Source of the DNA: Tuctoria greenei
Taxonomy: Eukaryota; Streptophyta; Magnoliopsida; Poales; Poaceae
Assembly: GCA_036927565.1 (NCBI GenBank)
Contig: JAYESD010000004.1
Location: 162,413,697-162,477,696 of the forward strand
Reading direction: 5' to 3'
Length of the DNA: 64,000 nt
The notes beneath the pieces were generated by a model that had not been told where the DNA came from, ran no database searches, and worked only from the letters and a program-made list of their open reading frames with translations. Shown here in pieces: positions 43,503 through 53,929 of the stretch (position 1 is its first letter; every line of letters begins with the position of its first letter). The position numbers and the translations under genes were made by a program.

Positions 43503-45851
43503 GACCTTCTGGTGTTCAATCCTTCGGAGGTAAATGGTATGTTCTTGTGATTCTTGATGATTTTTCTAGATACTCTTGGGTTTACTTTATGGCATCCAAA
43601 AATGAAGATTTTAGTCACTTTGGAACTCTATTTCTTGCATTATCAATTGATCACCCAGGATCTTTAAAAGAAATTAGAAGTGATAACGGAACAAATTTAA
43701 AAACCAATCGTTTGATCACTTTTGTGTTGAAAATGGAATAGATCACCAAGTTTCTTCACCTTATGTACCTCAACAAAACGGTGTTGTGGAGAGAAAGAAC
43801 AGAATCTTAGTTGTGATGGCTAGGACTATGCTGGATGAATATCAAACTTCTAGAAAATTTTGGGCAGATGCAATTGCAAACACTTGTCATGTTTCAAATC
43901 GTGTTTTCTTGCGTGCTAAGCTATGAAAAACACCATATGAACTTTGGTTTGGACATAGGCCTAGTGTCACACACTTTCGTGTCTTTGGATGTAAATGCTT
44001 TGTTAAGAAGCATGGTAATCTTTATAAATTTGAAGCTACATCTATTAATGGCATGTTTCTTGGCTACCCATCTCATACTAGAGGTTACTGTGTGCTTTTA
44101 CTTGACACTAACAAAATTGTGGAGACTTGCGAGGATTCTTTTGATGAAGCTATCCTAGGTACTAGCTCAAATATTGGAGGTCTGGATCCATATCCCTAGG
44201 GGGAGAGTATTTTCGTTGAAGATGAGAAAGAAGAGGTGCTGCTGCCCGAAAATTCAACAGCTAATGACATTGTTCTAGCTCCTGATTTTGATTCACAACC
44301 AGCACCGACGACCACCATTGCTTGTCCAGATCGTCCTCAAGTCACAAGCTCATCGATTTGTGATGAACATGAAGAATAAGAAGAAGCTTGTGAAGTGTCC
44401 ACTCCCCTCCGGGTTCTCAAAAGTCATCCCCCATGACAAATTATTGGAAGCTTGCACGAATGAGTCACATGGTCCATGTTTTGCGATCCAAACTCTCATG
44501 CTCGTTCTGCTTTTGTTGCTTCTTTTGAACCCAAATATATATCTCAAGCATTCACTAATGGATATTGGATTATTGTCAGGCAAGAAGAGTTAGAAAATTT
44601 TGCAAGAAATGATGCTTGGAATGTTGTACCTCCACCTCAAGGTCACACTTTAATTAGAACTAAATGGGTGTTTAAAAATAAACAAAGTGAGGATGGGTTG
44701 TTGTTAGGAATAAGGCTAGGTTGGTTTCTCAAGGTTTCACACAAGTTGATGGTCTAGATTTTGATGAAACTTTCACTTCTGTTGCTAGATTAGAAGACAT
44801 AAGAATTTTGTTAGCTTTTGCTGCCTCTAAAGGTTTCAAGTTATATCAAATGGATCATAAAAGTGCTTTTCTTAATGGCTACATAGATGAGGAGGTTTAT
44901 GTCAAGCAACCACCGAGTTTTGAAAATCCAGATTTTCCTAATCATGTTTACAGACTGTCCAAAGCCTTGTATGGTCTCAGACAACCCCTAGAGCACGGAA
45001 TGATAGTTTAAAAACATTCTTATTTGAAAAGGGGTTTACCATGGGTAAGGTTGACAAAACTCTTTTTGTATTAAACCATGGCAATGACTCATTATTTGTT
45101 CAAGTGTAGGTGGATGATATTATCTTTGGTTGTGCTTCTCATGATCTTGTGTCCAAGTTTTCAGCTATGACGAGTTCAGAATTTGAGATGAGTATGATGG
45201 GAGAACTCACGTACTTTTTGGGGCTACAAATCAAGCAAACTAACTAGGGAACCTATGTGCATCAAACGAAGTATACAAGAGATGTTCTTGATCCTAATAT
45301 AGATAAAAGGAGGTCAGCATGGATAAAATCAAGCCTCTTTGGACACCAATGGGTACAGTAACGGCACTTGAACTTGATGAAGATGGTGACCCGGTCGATC
45401 AAAAAGAATATAGAAGTATGATTGGATCACTTTTGTACCTCACAACATCAAGACCGGACATACAATTCAGCATATTTCTTTGTGCACGGTTACAAACTTC
45501 TCCACGTACTTCACATCATCAAGCCATCAAAAGAATTCTCAGGTACTTACATGGAACTCAAGAATTTGACATTTTCTTCCTTCTTCCTGAACCATTACTT
45601 TGAAAGCTTTTTTGGATGCTGATTTTGGGGGTTGTAGGATTGATAGAAAAAGTACTTCAGGTGCATGTCATTTTCTTGGTAATTTACTTGTTGCTTGTTC
45701 CTCTAGAAAACAATGCTCAGTTGCACAATCCACAACAAAATTTGAATATGTAGTTGCTGCTAGCACTTGCTCATATATTATTTTGATTGTTCAAACTCTT
45801 AGTGACTATGGGGTTGATTTGGACAGTGTTCTGCTATTTTGTGATAACACT
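43503..45851 (+). pseudogene. Copia B integrase core, RT and first part of RNase H, broken
   Basis: Continues from 22519. Integrase: ILDDFSRYSWVYF, IRSDNGTN, QQNGVVERKNRI; stop TGA at 43924. An acidic linker lies at about 44200-44400 with stops. RT: WVFKNKQSEDG, FDETFTSVARLEDIRIL, YQMDHKSAFLNGYIDEEVY. The catalytic Tyr codon of YVDD is now TAG (45107-45109). Frameshifts lie near 44700, 44990, 45290 and 45590. RNase H runs from LDADFGGCRIDRKSTSG to LLFCDNT, where the Tat element inserted (TSD ACACT). Confidence 0.88.
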
Positions 45852-46682
45852 TGTCGGTACCCTAAAAACCATACACCCCCTGAGGTTACAAAGATCTCAA
45901 GGGGAGGACATCTGGTCAAATTGAAGACCCTCGGGGGCCCACTCGCCAGACGTGACCGGACCCGCTTCTCCAACATGGTTAACCTCTAGGTTGCCACGTG
46001 TACTGTCAGACCAGAGCTATTACCCGCAAGGGTGAAGCTCCGGGCCAAGTACTGAAACGACACCTCCGGAGGTAGCCCCTGACCGAGAGAAGCTCCGGAC
46101 CTGACACGTAGCAGGCCGCCCCGGAGCTTCCCGCTTCCCACGAGCAAGCTCCGGAGCTGCCACGTGTCCATACGTCGGAGCTGGCCGCTTTAAACCCCCG
46201 GGAGACGTTGTAACAGCTCCGGATCTCCAAAGGACAGCCACGGACTTCAAGACCCGATTAATTATCATTAATTCCACATTAATGATATTTAATCGGATGA
46301 TCTTAACACCTGTAACGGCACTGTCGGAGCCGTTACAGGGTCATTAACAACAATTAATCTCGTGTATCAATACTAATAACCGCCAGGGCCACATGTCGGG
46401 CCAGGCTGACTTGTAACGGTTTGTCCTTATGCTATAAAAGGACAAACCGACGATACACGGGGAGGACTCTCGAACACACTCAAGCTCACAAGTGAATACA
46501 ACTCACACACACACCCGTGGAGTAGGGTATTACGCTCAGGCGGCCCGAACCACGTAAACTTCTGTGTCACTCGTGTCCAAATCGCACTTCACTTTCTTAG
46601 ATCTCCGCGCGCCCAAACCGAACCACAACTCCTTTAAACACTTTCATAGTGTCAGGGGATCTGCCGACTCCAACAGTCGACA
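45852..46682 (+). repeat. 5' LTR of the Tat element
   Basis: 831 bp; TATA box CTATAAAAG at 46432-46440. A perfect 10-bp hairpin (CTGTAACGGC/GCCGTTACAG) lies at 46310-46338, and CTCCGG/CCGGAG motifs recur at about 46045-46225. Confidence 0.97.
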
Positions 46683-46684
46683 GT

Positions 46685-46702
46685 TGGCGCGCCAGGTAGG
46701 GG
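46685..46702 (+). other. Primer-binding site of the Tat element
   Basis: TGGCGCGCCAGGTAGGGG lies two bases after the LTR, in the usual primer position of grass Tat elements. I do not assign the tRNA with confidence. The leader to the Gag ATG is only 38 nt. Confidence 0.8.
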
Positions 46703-46720
46703 CGCCTGAGATCTTCAAGA

Positions 46721-49138
46721 ATGGTGAATTCTGCGGCTGGATCATCCAACGGGCAACCTGCTGATCAGGCTGTCGGAGGCAATCCCTCCAACATGCAACC
46801 ACCGGCGGGAGCCTCAGTTCCAGCGGGAGTCACACTCCCACCACCGCCATCTTCTCCGGCAAGACGTGCCGAACGACATGATGGTGCACCGGCGTCTCAT
46901 TCTGCGCCGGCAAGTCGTGACAACCCAGAACACGCGCTCCATGCAGCGCGTGCTCTCCTTCAGCGGCCACCACCTCCGGATGCATCTCAAGGTGCCATGG
47001 AGCAATGGAGAGCTGATATTGAGCATTTGGTCGCAGCAGCGGCCGAACGCCTCAACAATCAGGGTCCACCTCCTTCAGGGCGGGCCCCGTCGCAGCGACG
47101 AACGTTGTCTGGAAGACTTGGTCCACATGTCTCCAACAACCGGAGAAGAGCTGCGTCACAGCAAGTGACGTCGTTGCCCTCTGGGGCACGACGTGCCCAT
47201 ACTGCATCTCGACTTTCGACACACGACCTCCGGGCGGAGCTTGATCGCCGATACCGCCAACAGGATGGCCGTGTCCACATCGAGCGAGCTCGAGAAAGAC
47301 GAGATGCTCAAGACCTTTCTACTCTGGAAGGAGTAGGAGGAGGCTGTTCCGCCCTAGCCATGCATCTGCGCATGGTTAGATGGCCACAAAAGTTCCGGCC
47401 ACACTTGCCGGAAAAATTCGACGGGACTGTCAATCCCGTAGAATTCCTACAGATATACTCCACTGCGATCTTAGCAGCTGGAGGAAACGAGGCCGTAATG
47501 GCCAATTACTTTCCAGTGGCTTTAACTGGGACCGCCAGGTCCTGGTTTATGAGCCTTCCATCCAACTCTATCGACAGTTGGGAGGAGCTATGCCGCCAGT
47601 TCACCGCCAATTTCGGGAGTTCATACACCCGTCCGGGCACCGAACTGGACCTTTTTGCGGTCGTGCAAAAAGGAGGAGAATCTTTGCGGTCATTCATCCA
47701 GAGATTCTCTCAGGTACGTAACACAATCCCTTCTATCTCAAGCGCTTCTGTCATTGTAGCATTCAGACAGGGTGTACGAGACAAGAAGATGTTGGAGAAG
47801 CTGGCGATCAAAGAGATCACCAGTGTCACGGAGCTCTTCAGCCTGGCTGACAAATGTGCCAGAGCTGCGGAGGGCCGTGAAATGCACTCCAAACCAGCCT
47901 TAGAGGATCATAAAAAATCCTCCAAAGAAGAAGCCGCTACCTCCGGGAGCGGCAAGAAGAAAAAGAAGACCAACGGCAAGAAGAAGCCGTCGGCCGGTAC
48001 ATCCAACGTTGCAGCCGCTGCAACTCCTGGTGGCCGGGGGCCACGCCCCGAGAAGCGACCTCGACCGTCTTCCGAAGACGGTGGCAAATCCAAGATGTGG
48101 TGCCCCATTCACAAAACGGGCAGCCACAGACTGGAGGACTGCCGGGAGGTCCAAAACCTTGCCGAGCGCTATCACAAGCGCCGGGAAGGGTCTCCCTTCC
48201 GACAGAGGGAGGGGAAACAAAAGGTCGATGAAGCTCCGGCTGAAGAGGAGTTGGGGTTTCAAGACCCCAAAAAGGTCTTGAAAGCCGTCTACACCTCTGT
48301 CGACGATGATTCTGACGTCTCCGACAACGAGCGTCGAAAAACCATGAACACCATCTTTGGTGGATCATGGGACATCACCTCTCGTCGTGTCATCAAGACT
48401 ATGCGACGCGATATGGCTGCTGTAGCTCCTACAGCTAGACCGGAGCCACATCGAAAGTGGATGGACACACCCATCACTTTTGATGCTTCGGACTGTCCTC
48501 AAAGCATGGTCGGAGCTGGCCAGCTGCCCTTGATGGTATCTCCCACCATCAACAACATCCAGCTCCATCATGTCCTGGTAGACGGAGGTTCGGGGCTTAA
48601 TCTCATTAGCTTCGTAGCTTTCACTAAGCTTCAGCTCCGACCTTCGGACCTCCAGCCCTCTCGACCTTTCTCCGGAGTAGGTCCGGGGGCCATAACCCCA
48701 CTCGGAGCTATCACTCTCCCTGTTACCTTCGGGACTCGGGAGAAGTATCGCACCGAAAAGTTGGTCTTCGACGTCGCTCAGATCAACTTACCATTCAACG
48801 CCATTTTGGGTAGACCTGCCTTGTACAAATTCATGGCAGCTGCTCATTATGGATACCTGGTGTTGAAGATGCCGACACCAGTAGGCGTTCTCCGGATCCG
48901 TGGAGATCGCACTGCCGGAGTAACTGCTCTGGAGGAACTCCATGCACTCACCACAGCGCAAGAGGAGGACTCCAGACAGAAGCAAGCTCCACAACCTCCG
49001 AGCATTCGTCAACGAGGCTCGACCTTTGCACCCCGTGTGCAGCCAAGCGGCGACACTGACATTCCCGTCAAAGTCGTCCAAATTGGTTCCGATGTCACCC
49101 AAACTACCCGCATATCGGGTGGCTTGAACGACAAATAG
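46721..49138 (+). CDS. Tat Gag-protease (805 aa)
   Basis: ATG 46721 is the first after the primer site. Residues 1-220 are Pro/Ala/Arg-rich and disordered. The Gag core is at about 225-390 (LPEKFDGTVNPVEFLQIY, ALTGTARSWFMSLP, FRQGVRDKKMLEKLAIKE). A Lys-rich stretch (about 400-450) precedes a variant finger CPIHKTGSHRLEDC (about 460), with His in place of the second Cys, as is usual in Tat. The aspartic protease shows LVDGGSGLNLIS (about 620) and NAILGRPALYKF. The frame ends at TAG 49136, and pol continues in the same frame directly after it. This suggests either stop-codon readthrough setting the Gag-to-Pol ratio, or a point mutation in a formerly continuous polyprotein. Confidence 0.93.
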   Translation: MVNSAAGSSNGQPADQAVGGNPSNMQPPAGASVPAGVTLPPPPSSPARRAERHDGAPASHSAPASRDNPEHALHAARALLQRPPPPDASQGAMEQWRADIEHLVAAAAERLNNQGPPPSGRAPSQRRTLSGRLGPHVSNNRRRAASQQVTSLPSGARRAHTASRLSTHDLRAELDRRYRQQDGRVHIERARERRDAQDLSTLEGVGGGCSALAMHLRMVRWPQKFRPHLPEKFDGTVNPVEFLQIYSTAILAAGGNEAVMANYFPVALTGTARSWFMSLPSNSIDSWEELCRQFTANFGSSYTRPGTELDLFAVVQKGGESLRSFIQRFSQVRNTIPSISSASVIVAFRQGVRDKKMLEKLAIKEITSVTELFSLADKCARAAEGREMHSKPALEDHKKSSKEEAATSGSGKKKKKTNGKKKPSAGTSNVAAAATPGGRGPRPEKRPRPSSEDGGKSKMWCPIHKTGSHRLEDCREVQNLAERYHKRREGSPFRQREGKQKVDEAPAEEELGFQDPKKVLKAVYTSVDDDSDVSDNERRKTMNTIFGGSWDITSRRVIKTMRRDMAAVAPTARPEPHRKWMDTPITFDASDCPQSMVGAGQLPLMVSPTINNIQLHHVLVDGGSGLNLISFVAFTKLQLRPSDLQPSRPFSGVGPGAITPLGAITLPVTFGTREKYRTEKLVFDVAQINLPFNAILGRPALYKFMAAAHYGYLVLKMPTPVGVLRIRGDRTAGVTALEELHALTTAQEEDSRQKQAPQPPSIRQRGSTFAPRVQPSGDTDIPVKVVQIGSDVTQTTRISGGLNDK

Positions 49139-52100
49139 GAACTCGCGCTCATCACTTTCCTCCGGGCTAACGTTGACGTGTTTGCCTGGCAACCGTCACA
49201 AATGCCTGGGATCCCCAGGGAAGTGATTGAGCACAATCTGAAGATTTACCCCGACGCTCGGCCTGTGCACCAGAAGCCTCGGAAGCAATCTGTAGAGCGA
49301 CAAAACTTCATCCGACAAGAAGTGAAGAAGTTGCTCGAAGCCGGATTCATCCGAGAAGTCTACCATCCAAAATGGCTGGCAAACCCAGTCGTTGTGCCTA
49401 AAGCCGGCGGGAAACTTCGGATGTGCATCGACTACACCACACTAAATAAGGCATGTCCAAAAGATCCATTCCCACTACCTAGAATAGACCAGATAGTGGA
49501 TTCCACCTCCGGGTGTGAGTTACTGTGTTTCCTAGACGCATATTCAGGATATCACCAAATCCGGATGTCTAGGGAAGATGAAGAACATACTTCATTCATA
49601 ACAGTGGATGGATTATATTGTTACACAGCCATGCCTTTTGGTCTCAAAAATGCAGCTTCAACTTTTGTACGAGCAATGTACAAAACTTTCGAAGAACTCA
49701 TCAGAGACATAGTGGAAGTGTACGTTGATGACATCGTGGTCAAAGTCAAAAACAAGGAGTCCCTCTTGGACACCTTGCAGGCTGTCTTTGACAAGCTGCG
49801 GGCCACCCGCACGAAGCTAAACCCAGACAAGTGCGTCTTCGGGGTTAGTTCCGGAAAGCTTCTTGGTTTCCTGGTAAGTCACCGGGGTATAGAGGCTAAT
49901 CCGGCGAAGATAAAAGCCATTGAAGACATGCGGCCACCAACCCGCATCAAAGACGTCCAAAAATTAACTGGATGTCTAGCAGCCCTCAGTCGGTTCATTT
50001 CAAGACTGGCGGAAAGGGCACTTCCCTTCTTCAAGTTGCTGAGGAAGTCCGGACCATTCCAATGGTCTGAAGAAGCAGAGAAGGCATTCCAGGAGCTGAA
50101 ACAGTTCCTCACCACCCTACCAGTCTTGGTAGCTCCAAACCCTGGTGAGCCTTTGTTGCTTTACATTTCAGCAGCTGACGAAGTCGTCAGTATGGTTCTG
50201 GATGCGGAGAGACCGGAACTACCCAATACTCAGGAATCTAGATCCCTTCGGGAGGATCCAGAGGTTCCTGAAAGCGGGTCTGGGTCTCAGCTCCCAGACT
50301 TGGGCCCACAAGAAGCCACTTCAGAGGACCTGGATCCTTCCAATAGGATCCAAGTCATTCCTGAAGAAGCTCCGGGTTCTTCCACCCAGAACCCGGAGGT
50401 CCCCGAAGATAGTCTGGACCCCTCTGACAGGGTCCGGATCAATGAAGAGGAAGTTCCGGACCACTCCGGGAAGGTCCGGACCATTCAACGCCCAGTATAC
50501 TTCATCAGTGAAGTGTTACATGATGCCAAGACTCGATACCTAGAGGTGCATAAGCTGCTCTACGCGGTTCTTATTGCCTCAAGAAAGCTTCGACATTATT
50601 TCCAAGCTCACAAAGTCTCAGTGGTAACCTCATATCCACTTCGAGCGATTCTGCATAATTCCAATTCAACTGGGAATATAGCAAAGTGGGCAGCGGAACT
50701 GGCTGAATTCGACCTCGAATTCATTCCAAGACAAGCAATCAAGAGTCAAGCGTTGGCAGATTTCGTGGCAGAATGGACTCCCTCTCCATTAAACCCTGGG
50801 GGCCCCAGCGAGCAGAAGAAGGAACCACAAGTTCCGGCCTTCACTAAGCCTCACTGGACCCTTTACTTCGACGGCTCCATGCAGAAGCAGGGAGCCGGAG
50901 CTGGAATCCTTCTCCTCGCACCAACCGGGGAGAAGGTAAAATACATGGTGCACCTTGACTTCAAGGCAACCAACAACATGGCGGAGTACGAAGCACTCAT
51001 ATATGGATTGAAGGTGGCACTATCATATGGTGTCAAACAGTTGCTGGTCAAAGGAGATTCACAACTTGTCATCAAACAGGTGAAGGGTGAATGCTCCTGC
51101 AATAATCTCCAGCTGGCTGCTTATCTCCTTGAAGTCCAGAGGCTTCAGAAGGACTTCGAAGTCCTAGACCTTCACCATGTCCAGCGTGCTCACAACGCTG
51201 AAGCTGACGAACTCTCGACCAAGGCGTCAACCGGAGCTCCGGCTCCAGACGGAACCTTTGTCCGGAGGTTGTCAAAACCCACAGTTCAGCCTGCCGAACT
51301 GAACGAAGGGGGCGAGATCAGCATCCCGAAGCTGACGGTCCCGATGGCCCTGTTACCATGGCAGCCATCAAGGGTCGTAGGTGCTGCCGGGAGCTCCGAG
51401 CAACCCAGCACGCAAGACTCAAATGCTCAAGTCAGTTCCGATGCATGGATCTCGGAGATCCGGAACTACTTGAAAGACAACATCCTTCCTGACGATGATG
51501 TATCCGCTGACCGGGTAGTCAGATTGGCTAAAAGATACACGTTGGTAGAAGGGGATCTCTACCGGCGCGGTGCCAACGGCATCCTAATGCGGTGCATCAC
51601 AAGGGAAGAAGGCTGCGAGCTCCTCGCAGAAATCCATGGAGGTGAGTGTGGGAACCACGCGTCTTCCCGCACGCTGGTCGGAAAAGCCTTTCGGCACGGC
51701 TTCTACTGGCCTACAGCGCTCCAGGATGCTACTGAGCTAGTGAAGAAATGCAAAGCATGCCAATTTCATGCAAAGCAAATTCATACACCTGCTCAGCCCT
51801 TACAAATGATACCTCCTACGTGGCCTTTCGCTGTGTGGGGGATGGACATCTTGGGACCCTTCCCATGAGCCGTCGGAGGTTACAAGTTCCTGTATGTCGC
51901 CATCGACAAGTTCACCAAGTGGCCGGAAGCTACTCCAGTTGTGACGATCAACAAACAATCTGCAATCAATTTTCTACAATCTATCGTGAGCAGATTCGGA
52001 GTCCCAAACAAGATCATCACTGACAATGGGACTCAGTTCACAAGCTCCGCATTTCAAGGATATTGCGAAGACCTCGGCATACAAGTTTGCTACGCCTCCG

Positions 52101-52681
52101 TAGCTCATCCTGCCAGCAATGGGCAAGCCGAGAGAGCAAACGCAGAGATCCTTAAAGGATTAAAAACGCGCACTTATGAGCGTTTGAAAAAGCACGGAGC
52201 TAATTGGATCGAAGAGCTTCCGCCCACTCTATGGGCTAACAGGACTTCTCCAAGTCGGGCAACCGGAGAAACACCCTTCTTCCTGGTGTACGGAGCAGAA
52301 GCGATCCTTCCTCCGGAAATCACCCTGGGTTCTCTCCGAGTCCGGACCTTCGACGAAGCCGCGCAGGACCAGCTCCGGCGTGAAGACCTAGACCTCCTCG
52401 AGGAGGGAAGGTGCCAAGCAGCTGTTCGGAACGCCCGATATCGCCAAGCTCTACGGCGCTATCATCAGCGGCATGTACACAACCGACAGCTCGAGGAAGG
52501 CGATCTGGTGCTACGGAGAATACTATCCAGAGAAGGGCAAAACAAACTCTCCCCCGGCTGGGAAGGACCCTTCCGAGTGATCAAAGTATCCCGTCCCGGA
52601 AGCGTTCGCTTGGCTGCCGAGGATGGGACACCTCTCCCAAATCCTTGGAATATCGAGCACCTCCGTAAGTTCTACACTTAA
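49139..52681 (+). pseudogene. Tat Pol: RT, RNase H, second RNase H, integrase; one premature stop
   Basis: Same frame as Gag-protease; the first internal Met is at 49178. RT: KLRMCIDYTTLNKACPKD, FLDAYSGYHQI, catalytic YVDDIVVK (49721). The first RNase H is split by an acidic Pro/Glu/Ser-rich insert of about 95 residues (50206-50490) and lacks a clear catalytic set. The second, archaeal-type RNase H starts LYFDGSMQKQGAGAGILL (about 50860). Integrase has the zinc finger (CKACQ near 51751), WGMDILGPFP (first Asp), IITDNGTQF and NGQAERAN. A TGA at 51866-51868 cuts the integrase core just after the first catalytic Asp. The frame resumes without a shift and ends at TAA 52681. All other motifs are intact. 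Confidence 0.93.
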
Positions 52682-53929
52682 TTCCACGGAGGTGAGTCTT
52701 AAGTAACTTGAAGTGTATGTTATAGAGTCATTGTACAGAGTCGGGTAGTTCCTCCGGGAGAGCAGCCGGACCTTTCCCGAAAGGTTTGGAAAGCTCATGC
52801 AACACTTGATACAGTCTCCGGACTAGAAGTGTAGCTAGTTACCCTGGGTTAAACGAGAAACTGAACACACTTAGCCTGGTTCCGTACCCTAAGAGTGTAC
52901 TTGTTTCCCCTGTACCCCGGACCTATAATAAAAGACATCTTCATGTGAAATAGACTCCACGTGCATTCATTTTTGCATAAGGCTCGACATTTTTATTTTT
53001 CTCTTTCTTGTCTATAACAGAAACGTGCAATTCTTAAGAAGTTCTAGTTTAACCGGTTTATGTACAATTTGAGTTGAATTGTCAGATTTTTTAGATTTAA
53101 ATATCGTCTGTGGTCAACTCGCCTGAAAGTCGCCAAGCCATTCTAGGGCCGGAGTGCGCTATCGACTTAGCCTGGTCAAGCACCCTAAGTACGCCACTCT
53201 ACCTACATCCCGGCAGGCCAAAGTAAGGTGGGTCCATGGGCAATTGGATCTAAAAGAAAAGACAATTCACCCAATTGTACTAAAAATCGTGTTCAACTTG
53301 AAATTCTCTTGAGAACCGTAAGCCGCGACGAAGTTATAGATAAGGAACGAATTTTACTGTTTTTCTTGGCTTAAGTGTGCAGGAAAAATAAAAATGATAT
53401 TGATGGAGAAAAACCGGAGTTAACCAAGCTCCGACTCCCACTGGCGTTAACTTAAAGATGGTGAGAAGACTTTATCACTAGAGTCTGTTGCCAGCAAGTC
53501 AGGCGTGGCAAGGGTTATTGCCGGAGCTACTAAGCTCCGACACCTTGAAGTATTAACTATCGATACTCAACGTGTTGGTAGAGGCTCCTGCCGGAGCTAC
53601 TAAGCTCCGACGAGGGACAATGCCGGAGCTTCTAAGCTCCGACGACTTCAAGGGACCTTCACTATCGAAAATTTCAGACCTAAACTACACGAGTTCGAAG
53701 CAAATTTGTCTTCAACAAAACTCAACATCCTTTTGGTACATGTCCACAATCAAATTGTGCACATCTACCAGGGGGCCAAGTGAAGACAAAGATGTTGAAG
53801 ACAAGAAATGAAATTCACAAAAAATTGGGGATTTCATTTCATTTGAAGACCAGAGATTACATCTGGGGACAAAGGATTACAAAATTGAGGAAGAAGAGAA
53901 GATACAAATAAAGGCTAAGAAAGATAGTC
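52682..53929 (+). other. Tat spacer between pol and the antisense gene, with short hairpin repeats
   Basis: No gene is seen. Four copies of a short inverted repeat of the form CCGGAGCTnCTAAGCTCCGAC lie at about 53414-53435 (diverged), 53521-53541, 53591-53611 and 53623-53643. They may end or regulate the two converging transcripts; that is inference. Confidence 0.7.
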
